A DNA stretch of 64,000 bases from Vandiemenella viatica (Eukaryota; Arthropoda; Insecta; Orthoptera; Morabidae). Shown here one piece after another: positions 24,261-37,425 of this stretch (position 1 is its first letter; each line of letters begins with the position of its first letter). The stretch covers positions 233,995,539 through 234,059,538 of the forward strand of contig JARYHS010013630.1 of the NCBI GenBank assembly GCA_031002005.1, written 5' to 3'. Under the pieces are notes generated by a model. It was not told the DNA's origin and did no database searches. It saw nothing but the letters and a program-made list of their open reading frames with translations. The position numbers and the translations under genes are program-made.

Positions 24261-25480
24261 CATATTAAATCAAATCAGAATTGGCATATGGATGAAACAT
24301 TGATCATCACAGCTGGAAGATAAATTAACAACTGTTTGCTTGTGTTTATTCAACTAAAGAAGGAATAAAATTTATTTTAATGAAATAAATACGAATTTTA
24401 ATAATGTTACATCTTTTAATGTTTCAAGAGTGAATCTTGTACAACCGCTTTCAATACCAATTTGTACCTTGTATTTTCTAAATCTTTGCATCTATCTAGT
24501 CATTTCCATAAATTTTACTTTGTTCTTTGTACTTAAATTATCGTTAAGTATACAACCACGTTTTACTTTTTCGTACATTTCCTAATACTTGTTTTGTTAC
24601 TAACATTATCGTAATATACTTACAAAATTTGGCAATATATAAAAACAAATTCACGTTATTTTTTTAAAAAAAAACATTCTTTCCATCATTCCACCAGTTG
24701 ATTATTGGTAGCATTAAAAATGTGGCTACCGTAACTTTTTCCCAATCCGTATGAAATTACTGAAAAGTTTTGGCGTCTTAGGTACATAAAATTGGAATTA
24801 CTGGTTAGCAGTCTATATTTTCACGGTAAGATTATGTTCTGTTTATAAATGTAAGTCTGTATTTAAAAATAAATATTTAATAACTATAAACATATAACTC
24901 TGCATATAAATTAGCAAGTATATTACATTTTTCAAAATTGATACAATAAATAACACGTAGTTATCTTTTTAATGTTTGAGTGATTATAATTTAAACCATC
25001 TCCATAATTTTCTGCTTTATACTGTGGTTGTGTGTTCTATTTTCCATGAACATTTTATATATAATAAGATGATTACGAATATCTGTTTATGTTTCATTGT
25101 ACTATCAACGGACCTCCAACAAAATATAGTTAACATTTGTTTCCTTGTATGTATGCATTCCCATCTAGCTATTCAAATTAAAACCTTACCTTGTTAGTTT
25201 CTTAATAGTTTGCTTTCAATTAATCGTTCAGTAGCGACTAAGCACTGGACCACTTTTAGTTAACTTATTTGCTATTCAATCTTATATACTTTAACATGTA
25301 ACTCATAAACGTTTAAAAAACAACACTGTATAACATTTATCGGTTTTAACCGATCGCTGTCAGTCAATGTATCTGTGTAAATAGTTCATCATGACTTGTC
25401 CGTTCTTGAGGACACTTATAGCGAGAAATGATCTTCACATGACAACCGTTCATTCATCATCCTTGTTGTATGTTTCTCAC
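24260..25480. other. AT-rich DNA, nothing recognised
   Basis: No gene or repeat family recognised. Confidence 0.5.
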
Positions 25481-25499
25481 TGTTGTTATTATTCCTTGA

Positions 25500-26070
25500 C
25501 TGGGTACCTTTTCTCAAATTTAATTCAATTGCGACGGAGATCCCGCTCTGATGGCATTATCCCTACACATCTCATTCGGATTTAAACTCGAAGCTCTTTC
25601 AGCGTTTTTGATAAATTATTCATCATATATCCCGGTAATTTATTCAAATCCCTGATCCGGTTGCCTACGAAAGAGAATTTCCCCATACCCTACTGCCTGA
25701 ACTCGAGTGCCAGCTTGTGGTCGTGGTCATCACTTCTCTACCAAGCACCACTCTTAATTTTTCCACCAATATCTATCCACGCTTCATCATCAATATAGGC
25801 CTTGTAAACTCCCGTATCTCTCTTCACGCTCCTCCTATCCTCCAACGAACCCCATTTCAACTGCTTTATCATATCAGTTTCTGTTTGTATTCTGTGGTAA
25901 TTTACAGAGACAAATGTTGAAGCCCTTCTTTGGTCCTCCTCCAACTTTGATACGCAAATGTGTGTCCAATACTGCGCCACGAAATTTAATCAATGGTCTG
26001 ACCAAAGTTTTGTAACCAATTAACTTATTTCTCTGGTACATCCCCTAATCACTGTAATCCGATATGAACT
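25500..26070 (-). mobile_element. 3' fragment of a CR1/jockey-type LINE
   Basis: The minus strand encodes the LINE C-terminal region (25738-25980: QYWTHICVSKLEEDQRRAS, then VNYHRIQTETDMIKQLKWGS, LEDRR, then KAYIDDEAWIDIGG). It aligns with 29025-29480 in the larger copy, including the DWNKLP-like end. Truncated upstream of the LEDQRRA block. Confidence 0.8.
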
Positions 26071-26099
26071 ATCGTTACAGTTATTACACTATCATCAAC

Positions 26100-26580
26100 A
26101 TCGGCCTTTTTTGGTCTATTCTGTAACATATAAGTTATAAGACCAATAATTTTAAACCTTTCATTCATCCTTCTTCAAATGGTTAATGTATTAATAACTT
26201 TGCGACTGTATTTCTTTCCTGTTCCTCCTGTTAAAGCACTCGCCTTTCTCATTGAAAGAATATCGGCATCCATTTTGTATGTTTTAAAGTAAACAGGCAA
26301 TCATGGAGATAATTAACATAGTAAACTACTATTACCACATTTGGTAACAGCTGAATAATTGCCAAATAACATTTATCAAATTTTCGAAACCACGCACAAA
26401 TAGTGGATTGGAGAACCAATGTTTCTGGAAGGGTTGTAAGCGTTAGGGAAAGACTATATTGGCGTCTTTCAACCAAATGTCAATCTCTCCTTCACGTGGT
26501 GCATCCCGTTTCTACGGACGATGCTCTGTCGGATGAAAGGTTCCCTGTATAAGGAGTTGACCACTACTTACAAACGGCCT
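26100..26580. other. Unassigned DNA
   Basis: Nothing recognised between the two LINE copies. Confidence 0.4.
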
Positions 26581-26584
26581 ACAA

Positions 26585-27855
26585 AAGGAGGGCGAAAGAG
26601 CGGGGAGTGGTCCAGGGCATCCATTTGCCCTAGGGGTTGGAAACATTGAAGCTGCTGACGGGAAACCACTTCTAAGCTCAGAAGATAGAACTAACCGATG
26701 GAAGAAACACATAGAAAAACTGTATGATGGAGATGATTTGAATAACAGTGTATTGGAAAAAGAAGTTGACGACTGAGGAGATCCTGTTTTGAGGACAGAT
26801 TTTAATAGAGCTTTGAATGATTTGAAATAAAAAAAGGCTGTTGGAATTGATGAGTTATTGCAGATCTTCTGAAATCCTTAGGAGAAGAAGGAATCCTAAT
26901 ATTATTCAAAGTTATATCAAAAGGTAATGAAGCAGCAGAGATTCCCACTTATTTTAATAAGAAAGCACAAGCTGACAGATGTGAAAATTATAGCACTTAC
27001 ATCACATGCTTTAAAATTGCTGATCGGGATAATATTCAGAAGTGTGAGTGGAGACTTTCCCGGCGTATCGATGCAACAAAATCTTCTCGGGTATCCAGCC
27101 GGTGGGTGGTGTAAAAACACGACGTTTCCACAGCAGAGTCAACTGTGGAAACGTCGTGTTTTTACACCAACATCCGACGGGACACCTGAGAAGATTTTGT
27201 TGCAATTTTCAGAAGAGTGGAAAGTGTAGTAGAGAGATAGTAGGTGAAGATCAGTTCGGGTTTAGGAAAAACCGCGATATGAGAGAAGTGATTATGGCGA
27301 TAAGATTAATACCTGAAGGGCGGATCAAGCAAACCAAAAATACTTTCATGACGTTTGTTGATTAAGGAAAAGCTTTTGATAATGTTGGGTGGGACAAGAT
27401 GTTCAGAACTTTAAAGAAGTCGGGTATAAAATACCGAAATAGATAAATACTTTATGAGAATCGAGTAGCTATAATAAAAGTAGAGAACCACGAGAAACAC
27501 GCATCCGTTAGGAAGGGTGTGAGACAAGGTTGTAATTTATCCCGTTTAATTTTCAACTTGTATGTAGAAGAAACAATGAAGGAAGTAAAAAAAAAAAAGT
27601 GTTCGAGGAGAAAAAATCAGTATGCTAAGATTTGTTGATGACACTGCATTATTAGCAGAACAGATTGATGATATTGAGAAATTAATGACTGTCATGAACA
27701 AAATACGGTACTAAATATAAACCAAAGCAAGACAATAGTGATTAAATTTGCAGAAATGATATCAATAATAGTAGATTGAGTATAAAAATAGGGTCGGATG
27801 CGATAGAAGAAGTTAGTGAATTGTTCTACTTAAGGAAGTAAAATTGCAACCGATG
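26585..27855 (+). mobile_element. Non-LTR retrotransposon reverse transcriptase, decayed, interrupted by a palindromic element
   Basis: The plus strand encodes, with many stops and frameshifts: a linker (GKPLLSSEDRTNRWKKHIEK near 26660-26720), then KKAVGID, then GEDQFGFRKNRDMREVIMAI (27247-27305), TFMTFVD*GKAFDNV, RKGVRQGCNLSRLIFNLYVE (about 27511-27570) and the catalytic box LRFVDDTALLAE (about 27625-27660). It belongs to a LINE family different from those at 3 kb and 29 kb. A palindromic element is inserted at 27047-27207. No endonuclease domain visible. Confidence 0.8.
27047..27207 (+). mobile_element. Palindromic element, copy B
   Basis: This 161-bp insertion in the LINE frame is flanked by TTCAGAAGTGTG (27035-27046) and TTCAGAAGAGTG (27208-27219), 11 of 12 matching. 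The leader CTTTCCCGGCGTATCGATG (27055-27073) equals that of copy A apart from one base. Arms 27072-27133 and 27143-27204 match at 55 of 62 positions around a 9-nt loop. The arm sequence is unrelated to copies A and C. No CUGANGA box is present, although GGAAACGTCGTG occurs in the inner arm. Confidence 0.85.
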
Positions 27856-27858
27856 ACG

Positions 27859-27915
27859 AAGTTCTTTATCGTCATCTGCGGTACGCCTAGTGAGTATTGA
27901 ACTATAGCTTCCTGC
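27859..27915 (-). repeat. 57-bp fragment shared with the LINE at 31.6 kb
   Basis: TCTTTATCGTCATCTGCGGT, ACGCCTAGTGAGTATTGAAC and TATAGCTTCCTGC match 31617-31671 with few differences, in the same orientation. It is thus an endonuclease-region fragment of that LINE family lying just after the decayed LINE at 26.6-27.9 kb. Confidence 0.75.
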
Positions 27916-27919
27916 CCCA

Positions 27920-28877
27920 GAAAAAGTAATACCAGGCATCAAGCAGCAATTTGCTACTTTTGTGAAAAGCTTCATTATAATACTTCATAAATTACGACCG
28001 TACAGTAAAATTTAATTGCATCTGCAGGACATATGACGTGCCTTTTAATAGTTTATTTTGGCTTTTCTGCTTCTCCCAATACTTTGTTGCTCTCTGTATT
28101 CACATGAGGTGTGCTGGTAATTTCATTACTCTGCATATGGGAGGTAATGCTCTTGATATGTAATACGTTTCCTATAGGTATTACATTATTTCCAACTGAC
28201 AAATTTTTCTACCAATTTAATTAGAAAAAGCATACAGCATGAAGCTCAAGTTCAGAAAGTTACTGTCAGAGTTTAAAACTGAGTTCCTTATTGACAGTCG
28301 GAATTCCGGTAAACGCATTCTTCTGTGGTCAATAAGAATGAAGTGATTTTCTAAAATATCATAACATTTATTCCGGAGAATTCACTCAAGACTAAACTGC
28401 AATTGCCACCGAGCTTCTCCGAGGTTGTGTAAGGATTATAAAAGATTATAAAATCATGTGGAAGTAAAAGATCATTTTGCCAAATGAGTGTAATGTCAAC
28501 TGCAAGTACTGTAACACAACAAACATGGCAATAACATTTTTTCTCGAATAAAAATTTCTACATGACATTTTTAACGGATACAATCAAAATAATTTTGAAG
28601 TGAGGGTTAGGTGCCCGCGGAACTTCAGGTCAAGGAAATAAAAATTGAAGATACCTTACAAAATCTAGAACGATCCCGAAAAAATAACCACTTTGCATAC
28701 AATCATATATTGGAATTAGATTTCCAAAATGAGAAAAAATTTCCTAAACCCATGTAACCAGTACCACAGAATTTCAAGGATACCTTCGACACATTAGGTT
28801 AGGTTTGGGGTTTTCCAAACACTCCATGGTCTTTCCAACATAGATCAATGGTAACTGTTCAAATATACTTTCTATAG

Positions 28878-28880
<3 letters not shown>
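27920..28880. other. AT-rich DNA, nothing recognised
   Basis: No gene or repeat family recognised before the (TA)n tract. Confidence 0.5.

Positions 28881-28915
<35 letters not shown>
28880..28915. repeat. (TA)n microsatellite at the 3' end of a LINE
   Basis: A clean TA run of 36 bases abuts the 3' (low-coordinate) end of the minus-strand LINE at 28.9-31.8 kb and may have grown from its tail. Confidence 0.9.
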
Positions 28916-28916
<1 letters not shown>

Positions 28917-31790
28917 TCAGTAATTGTTCCTATCCGTTGAAGTCAGAATGATAAAATTGCGATGGAACGCTCTCTCCGGTGGCAATCTCCCTACACACCA
29001 CTGTTTCTACTTTCCTCTTCCAACCTACTTTTGCCTTCTACTAATTTTTACTTTAAATTCCTTCAGTGTTTCCGGTAAATTATTCATCACTTCTCTTGGC
29101 AATTTATTCCAGTCCGATACATCCTTTCCTACGAAATAAAATTTTCCCACACCCTTATGCCTGAAATCAAGTGCCAGCTTGTGATCATGGTCAACCGTAC
29201 CCTTCCAAGTACCTCTTGTATTTTTCCCACCAATATCTTTCCATTCTTCATCACCAGTATAGGCCTTGTTCACTGCCATGACTCTCTTCACCTTCCTTCT
29301 ATCCTTCAATGAATCCTACACGAGCTCCTTTATCATATTAGTTACGGGTTGTGTTCTGCGGTAATTTCCAAAGACAAATCTGGCAGCCTTCCTCTGCATC
29401 CTCTCCAACTCCTGTATTTGATACCCAAAATGTGGGTCCCAAAATACACCACCATATACCAGCAGTGGTCTGATCAAAGTACTGTATCCCAATTCCCTTA
29501 CCTCTTTAGTGCATCCCCATATCACTCTTTCCAACAGGTGAAGGATTTTGAACCCTTTCCGAATTACCTGTCCAATGTGTCCTGCCCAGTTCAGTCTGCT
29601 ATCAAACGTTATGCCAAGGTATTTACATTTCTAGTCTTCAGTGAATAGTTCCTTCCCCACTTTATAATCAAAATCAACCTTTATCTACTTATCTGTGTAT
29701 TTAATAAGCAAGCTCTTCCTTGCATTTATCTTCATCCCATGTTGATTCACTCAGCCAGTTATCCTGTCTAGATCACCCTGCAGCTATTTACAGTCTTCTA
29801 TCGATTTGAACCTTTAATATAACATTATGTCATCTGCAAACAATCTAACTTATGATAGTAAACCATTAACACAATCATTCATTAGAATAGAGAATAACAG
29901 TGGTCGCAATACACTACCCTGTGTGACTCCCATGTTCACTCCTACTTCTTTTGATACCGTATTTCCTACACTAACTTTTTGCTTTCTACCTTTTAGGAAT
30001 TCTTCTACCCATCAGATGACCTTTTTATCAATTCCAAAAGTTTTTACTTTATTTAGCACTATTTTATGGCTCACTCTGTCAAAGGCCTTTGAAAGATCTA
30101 GTGTTACACTATCAACTTGACCTCCCCTGTCCATTTAATCAGAAATATCTTACATATAGCCTACTAACTGAGATTCGCATGAATATCCTTGTCTAATGCC
30201 ACGTTGCCGACTTTAAAACGACTTACATTCCTCACACACACTTCTAATATGGTTGCACATTAATCTCTCCATTAATTTACCTACCATTGGTGTCAAGCTG
30301 ATTGGCCTATAGTTTTTGACCCTGTTTGGCACGCCTCCTTTATGGACCGGTACTACTATCGCACTTTTCCAGTCATCTGGTAAACAACAAGTATCCACGT
30401 TCAATTTAAATAATGTCTCAAGGTAAGATACAATGTCCCATTCTACTATCTTTAAGATATCTGTTGTAATATTATCAACACCGGCCCCTTTACGGATTTT
30501 TAGATTCCTTAGTTCCTTCATGATATCTTCATATTTAATATCAAATTTTCTAATCTGCTCACGTCCCACTTTGCGGATAGGATCGTTTTCTGATATTACC
30601 CCTGAATTAATGTCCCTAATGGTCTCCCTGAACCAGTTACTTAATAACTTTGCCTTTTAAAATTCTCAGTTACTCCTTCTCCATCCTTATCTATACTTGT
30701 GTCAATACCCTCTCCTCCCATCAGTTTCCTGATATAACTATAGAAATTTCTAGACCATCCCTAGTCAATTTCTTTGACATTATTAGTTCCTTGGTCAGTT
30801 GTTTCATGACTTCCCTACTGCCTTGCTGTTTCTTAACTCTGTTATGTTCTCGTCTCTCTAACCTATGTAACCTCCTCACCTCCCTGTTATAGTATGAAGG
30901 CTGTGTACTTCTGCATCCTCTGGTTTGGAATAAACATTTCTCTGTCCTTTTTTATTATTTCCTAGAACCATTCCCACTTTGTTTTCACTTGTTCCATTCT
31001 TCCATTTAATAAAATTAACCCTGAAATATCTTTTCAGTTCCAAGGTTTGTGCCTTTCTATAATTGTATCTATTTTCCCCTTTAATTCTGGCTACTGGTTT
31101 ACTGAATCCCCTTATATCCAACAGGACGGCATTGTGATAAATTATTTCTTCAGTTACTTGACACTCGATTAGAAAAATATCCAACAAGTTTGGTCCCCTT
31201 GGTTTTCACTCAACCACCTGTGTAAAGCCTCTTTCCCTTACGAAAGGATTTGCAAATCTCTGTTCTTTAGCATTAATAATCTTATTTCGTATCCAATTGA
31301 CACCTGGTAAAATCAAATACCCACCAATAATGAACATTCTATTATAACTTCTGAAATATGAATATGAATTTTGTTTCTCCCCAAGAGCCTCATCATTATC
31401 ATTAATTTTTCCACTACGGTAAGTTGCCAACTCCCTAACTTTTTCTTTTTTATTTCCTAGAAGTCTATCCCAAGTAACTCATGGTCATGATATCTGAACA
31501 CCGGTGAACTGTAGTAGTCTTTGCTATCCAGTATGAATACCGCTCCCCCAGTTCCTCCTCTGTCTCTGCGGTACACTCTGAATGGCGGCAAGTTGTTGAG
31601 ATAATGGCACCTAAGCTCTTTATCGTCACATGCGGTACGCCTAGTATGTATTGAACTATAGTTTCCTGCTTTAACATCCCTAGTACTGGTACAGAACAAC
31701 CAGTCTCTCCATGTCACAACGTGCACTCTCGATATTTCTAAACTGCTAAAATACCAATTAACTACAAACTCGACATTCTGCAAAGTAGGC
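28916..31790 (-). mobile_element. CR1/jockey-type LINE with endonuclease and reverse transcriptase, decayed
   Basis: Reading the minus strand from 31790 down: apurinic-type endonuclease pieces (LPPFRVYRRDRGGTGGAVFI near 31540-31600; IIGGYLILPGVNWI near 31290-31330; DHNAVLLDI-like YHNAVLLDI near 31100-31140), then RT (DDWKSAIVVPVHKGG, NRVKNYRPISLTPMVGKLME at 30270-30340). Frameshifted palm and thumb remnants follow (29535-30212), then TLIRPLLVYGGVFWDPHFG and ELERMQRKAARFVF (29400-29480) and the C-terminal DWNKLPREVMNNLPETLKEF (29025-29110). The domain order and C-terminus fit the CR1/jockey group. Several frameshifts and stops; ORF1 not seen. Confidence 0.85.
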
Positions 31791-31799
31791 GCCCAAAAA

Positions 31800-33190
31800 T
31801 GCTTTATACGGACACAGTTTTATCTGTTTTAATTCGCATCTCTCATCCACATGAACTAATAAATGGCATCAAGGAGATATTGGACACTCCGTTTATATTA
31901 CCAAGAATCATCTGGATATGGACTCAAATGAGTAAAAGTCGTTGTAGTAATGGAGGTTGAAGGAAACGGTTCCTTGAGCGTGGAGTTTGAGTCAGGTAAT
32001 AAGCGTATGCATTCCGAAGAGAAACCAACCAAACATCTAGTTGGGCTGAAGGTTTGGCAGGCTCTGTTATAAAAAAGCTATCTACCAAACTGACGGTCAT
32101 TTCATCAAGATACCAAAACAATCCCCCCAGTCAGACCTCGAACACATAAAAAATGTTTAGGTATCTTAGGTAGGTCTGTCTCGACTGGATGACAAAGGTT
32201 ATATATACCATTATGGGATTTGAACCCTGCCAAGCAGTCACAAGTATGGAACAGAATAATGACGGGGTATATTATATGGGTACATGCTTTTATCCGTGCT
32301 AAAGTAAGTAAAACAGTTCACTGAAGAAACGTGTCATATCGAAAATAAATTCGTATATACTTTGAATGTTGTATATATATGGCTGTGTAGCGGCAGCATA
32401 AAAATAGGCGTCTTTGAAAAGAATAAAAAAAAACATCATTGCGAACAATTCTGGCTTGTAATTAGTGTTCTGAGAACTTAAAGACGAGCATAGCTGGTTA
32501 TACAGAAGTCATATGCAAATTGTGGTCGGTAATAATAATAATAATCTGTAGCAGTGACCTGACATGTAAATCTTTTAAGTTGTACACTATTTGACTAAAA
32601 AATAATGGTCATATGTACAGTCACTTTAAAAAGTAGTCTTCTGTACGGTACTGTTCATAAAGCAGTTAAATATGCAATTGTGTCCTACAAACAGCTGAGA
32701 GAGCAGTGTTGTCCTGTAAAAAGTGTTAAGCGGTAGGTTTATTGCTGTACTGCAATTTAGTTATAAGTGTGAGTGGGTGTGTATAAATGAAAGATGAAGA
32801 AATTGTGTAATTTTTACAAATTTCATAACTTATTGTAAATAGTATATGATAGCCTACACCGAAACAATTCAAAAAAATCTGTGTGTAAATGCCTGTTTAC
32901 TAGCATTTATGATGATTCACTACAGACTTTTTGCGTGTAAAGAATATCAGATGAGTAACATTGTTGTTACTTCTGTGTACTGGTTCGTTTAAGTTATTAA
33001 TTTATGAGATGGTGGACGGCTTAGTATTGAATGGCATTACTATTCTACTCAGTGCAGATCTGGACTGTCATCATCAGAGAATAATCCTTCTCACGTCAGT
33101 CATATATCTCTTATGGGTTTCCTAACGTGAATTTACTCAACTTACTAGCCTATTATAACGATACGTTGCTATTGCCATACACTGTTTCTT
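31800..33190. other. Unassigned DNA
   Basis: No gene recognised; a short AAT run lies near 32529-32544. Confidence 0.5.
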
Positions 33191-33194
33191 GTCT

Positions 33195-33370
33195 TCGCAC
33201 CTAACCCGACGGATGAGCGATAACGCTAGGGTTCAGCATTCGCAAGTACATGGGTTCAAATCCCCACCCGTCCATCTACATTTCGCTTTATCGTACCATA
33301 AGTTACTGGAATCACTCGAAGAGAATTCCGGGATGGTTCCTTCCGGTACATAAATGCGATCGGAGAAAAT
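33195..33370 (+). mobile_element. SINE family 2 copy
   Basis: tRNA-like head GGATGAGCGATAACGCTAGG, B-box GGGTTCAAATCCCC, then the body CACTCGAAGAGAATTCCGGG and ATGGTTCCTTCC. Confidence 0.75.
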
Positions 33371-34615
33371 GTAAAAACTTTTTTCAGTGTAATAATGTTG
33401 AAAATGAAAACTAATAGGAACATATTAGTCTTAACTGACGTGATTTAGCCTATGCTTTACACGTCACATGAAATGTAACTGGCTCCTTGTTTCCTGCTCC
33501 CTATCCTCCCGTTAAATAATTAATAATGTATAAAATAATAAAGGAAATGGTTCATTTATTGCAACTAAGTGAGACTGATTCGTGGTAAAATGTTCTGTAT
33601 TATGCGGGAAATTGTTTTAAATGAGTGTATCAAACATTTTCTGTCTGTTAAATTTAGTTGGAGTACTAACATTTTTAATTAAAGGGCATTCGTATGTTAT
33701 GTCGTGCCAGCTATTATATTTGAGCGTGTTCTCGACACAATTAAATATTTTATCGTGTTCAAAGCAGTGTGAATATCATTTAAAGTATTTTTAATCTCAT
33801 ATACAATTATTTCAATTTATTTTCAAGTAGTTTTTAGTATTTTCTACTTTTTTTAACAATAACTCCTTGTTTGAATCATTGTTCGTCATTCTGAAAATGT
33901 GGCGTTGCGTTTGTTGGCATCTAGATTTTTCTCTATTACAGGTAAAATGATGTTTTGCCTGCATCCCGCGGAAAATCCCCTCATCCCGGAAAATCACTAG
34001 GAGGAAAGTACGCAAAGTTTTTCATACATTGTGCCTTGGTAATCTTCCGTAAAAGTGTCTATTTTGTAAGTGATAATGAAATAAATGTGAAGTCAAATTT
34101 ATTTCGTGATTTTTCATTTGAAATGATCTGATGTTGACAATTAAGAAAGTTAATCACTATAATTTGGAGTAGCCTTCACTTGGTAACCAAATAATCAGCG
34201 ATTATCAAGTTTCCAAAACCCTGACGCACATAATACCGACTCGTGTCTATCAATGAGCAACATTACAATATGAGTTCCGGGACAGAACTCAGTTAACCGC
34301 AAGTCTAACGAGAAACAGTACAAACCTTATCAGTTGAAGAAATTTCATTGTTTATCCACCAATCACATTCTCAATTTAAGAAGTCTAAAGATCAGTCACT
34401 GTATGAGATAAGTCCATTTGTGCGATTTAAAGATGTTAACTTTACTGAGTGTAGAGATCTGTCTGCCATTGGATGAGTGAAGAGAATCGTGTCACCCATT
34501 CGGAATAGCGCTACTGTTCTGAACAAATAATAAAGTGAGATAACTTTTGTTTCAGAAGCTATTATACTAAAGAATTCTCTACCTGCAATTGGCTTTTGTT
34601 ACGGTCTTTCAGCAA
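33371..34615. other. AT-rich DNA, nothing recognised
   Basis: No gene or repeat family recognised. Confidence 0.5.
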
Positions 34616-34619
34616 AAAA

Positions 34620-34930
34620 GAAGGGCCCTATGGAGTAGTTGTTAAAGGAATTTCACAGATAGGTTCTTGGTTCGAATCCTAACCCTGCCAGAAATTTTTA
34701 TGAATTCCTGAACTTAGACACATGGTTTGCTCTGTTTAAAAGAAGTTCTGTAGGATCCTCCGTGATTCGGAAACCACGTATTATTGTAGGTCCCTTTACC
34801 CACAATCTTGCCGGATTAGCGGAAAAGCTACGAAGAAAGCGAATCTGGTGATAAATCGAATCCCTGTTCATTACGTGGTCGAAATACCAATCGGAGTCTT
34901 TCACGTGCCACACGATTTACTTCAGAGATG
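34620..34930 (+). mobile_element. Probable tRNA-derived SINE fragment
   Basis: CCTATGGAGTAGTTGTTAAA and CTTGGTTCGAATCCTAACCC look like degenerate A and B boxes spaced as in a tRNA. The following 240 bp are not similar to the other SINE bodies in the window. Confidence 0.45.
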
Positions 34931-35149
34931 AAAGTTGGTGGTTTTTAACACTTTCATGCTGTTATGCTTTTAAAATACTCCGTAACGTACTTTATTCTTT
35001 TAACTCTTTTTAGTGATTGGTTTTACTATGTGTCTGTAGGTTTAGTGTTCATGTTTGGTCTGATTTATACGAAAAATACAGAAGTCAAGGAACGCGGTGA
35101 CTCACATTACCTATCATCTTTGATACCGCAAGTGCGCCACTGAATGCCT

Positions 35150-35300
35150 GGTCCTTAAAGACTAGGCACCATGGGATAATACCAGAAGATCAAGCCAGGG
35201 AGTAGTTCATTCAAAAGGACATGGCCGAAAAAATTCTCATTTCTTGCTCCCATCTGCTCCCTACTATAACATCTCGACTTACACGAGGTGTAAACACCGA
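35150..35300 (+). mobile_element. SINE family 2 fragment
   Basis: GGGAGTAGTTCATTCAAAAG followed by GACATGGCCGAAAAAATTC corresponds to the family body; the head is too degraded to place. Confidence 0.5.
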
Positions 35301-36770
35301 AATTAAAAATTTAACCCAGGCGTAAAACGAATAGTTTCACTGTTAATAACGTTAAATTTTCTGCTTCCTACTACTTTGGCTAATTGACACATACTATTAA
35401 TTATTTTTGATTTTTTTCAGTTTTCTGAGCATGCTGAAGAGATATGATGCCTCTTTTTTTTGCATTTTTATAACTCACAAAGCAGCCCATTATTTGGAAA
35501 GAAAAATTTGCGAGCACGAAGATTTAAATTGTTTCAAATTCTGACAGCAGTGTGCAGGAAAAAACAAAGAAAGGTTTTTCAGACATAAACACTCACGGTG
35601 GTCAAAAACTTTCGCCTCGAAATCATAAGGAAGACGAAGAGAACAATACAAAACATGGCAGCTAAAAATTTACACGGTTCGTTGAGAGATGGCGGTTGCC
35701 ACTTAACTTAATTTTATTTTTAGTGTTATTAATTATTGTGATTTTTTTACCTTATATCTGAGAAAATGTGAGACCTGGAGGGATATGTATAAAATAATTA
35801 GCAGTAATAACTCATGAGAACTTCATTTAAGACAAGGAACACTGGGAAAGTTTTCCTGAAAGGTACAGCAGGAAGTACTTTATAGAGGAAAGTGTAGTGA
35901 ACACTGTTACATGGAAAACTTAGATCAAATGTTGCACAGAGCTGGAAGAGCCCCGATATAAGAAAGTAACTGGGACCAAGGAAACGTCTCAGCTGATATT
36001 TAGGTTTCTTTTCTGCTAGGGGTTAATAACACGGGCGAGGCTTGTTAGGGATAAAACAGCTGGAAACTGGTTCTCTGATTATCTTGAGCAGCTTATCCCT
36101 GAACCAACATAATGTATTAACAGCAACAAAACGTCTTATAGCCAGAGTTACTCCAAGATACTGGAAAGCCTACACTAATTAGGAATTTTAAATCAATAAA
36201 TACAACTGTAAAATAAATAGCTGAGCGAAAAATCAAAAGAAGAAAGATTTGTTTATGGATTTTAAAATTCTGTTGAAGGATCATTCAATATGTATCTAAA
36301 ATATAAATATCAGTTATTTAAAATAAAAGGAATAGCAGTTGAAGAAATTTTGTACGCGTATAATTATGTATCTATACTCTTAGATCAATACAGTTATGAG
36401 AAGGAAAAAATCCAACCTAGCAGATACGTTTGGTGAAAAGATTGCTTAAAAATCAATACACGAACGTCCGAGAAGAGCAAGTTACTCAGAAAACATAACG
36501 CGTGAGGCATTTAACTGTTTCCGTCGAATCGCGCTTTTCCAAAAGGCTCGCAGAAAACACAAAGAAATTTTGAACCTACGTAAAAAAAGTTTTATATCCA
36601 AAAGTACGTAGTCATTGGATTAAAACGGATGTGAGACTTTTTAAAGTCGTTAATAGACATGCAACATTAATAATAAATTCAAAAATTAATTGAGAAAAGA
36701 AAATACAGATTCAGTACCAATGTTACGTTCTAGTAGAGTTACATATTCTGCAGGTTGCGTAAAACAACTA
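35301..36770. other. Unassigned DNA before a decayed LINE
   Basis: No domain recognised. Part may be the degraded 5' portion of the LINE that follows. Confidence 0.4.
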
Positions 36771-36774
36771 AAAG

Positions 36775-37425
36775 TTCTGAATTGGGGAAAGCACCGAATC
36801 CCGATGGTTTCCAGTAACAGTGTCTTCAGAGTATGTTACAGAATCAGATTCTTTCTGTCTTAATTCGCTAGACGAGAAAAATTTACCTAGTTACTGAAAA
36901 ATCACAAATGTTATTCCCACTGTCAGGAAAGAGTCAGAGGCTTCTACTGACCTATTTCTTCAACATCTCTCTACAGGAGAGCATTTCTTTGTTCGAACAT
37001 TATGAAATAGTTAGATGACAACAAGTTAATTGCAACAAACCAACACCGCTTTCCGAAAAAACGGATCGTATGAAGCGCTATCAATGTCTTTTCTGATGAT
37101 GTGTTGAAAGTTACTGATAGGGACCACAAGTTGATGATTTTTTTATGATTTACAAAAAACTGTTGACACGGTTAAACACAACCGTCTTCTAACAAAAAAC
37201 GGAGATTACGGAATATTGCAACAGATTTGTGAATAGATGCAAGATTTCATAACTAGATGGTCCCAGTGCATCGGAGTGGAAGCATCTACTTCTTTGGACA
37301 CTGAACTGTGCATCCTACAGGGATTCGTAATTGGAACACTTCTGCTCATAACATTTATAAACGATCTCGGAGATAATTTTAATATCTGTTTAAGATTTTT
37401 TGCCTATGATATAAAGAACTAAAGC
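36775..37425 (+). mobile_element. Highly decayed CR1/jockey-type LINE reverse transcriptase
   Basis: GKAPNPDGF at about 36786-36812 marks the RT start. Shifted frames then give LDDNKLIATNQHRFPKK, FTKTVDTVKHNRLLTK-like, YGILQQ, and finally LDTELCILQGFVIGTLLLIT followed by FINDLGDN and FFAYD (37290-37415). The last pieces correspond to the GVPQGSVLGPLLF...INDL...FADD region of related RTs, with key residues substituted (FAYD). Confidence 0.75.

Noticed and set aside
26512..26712. 66-codon minus-strand frame rich in Ser and Pro
   Set aside because: It is antisense to the LINE linker region that is recognisable on the plus strand.
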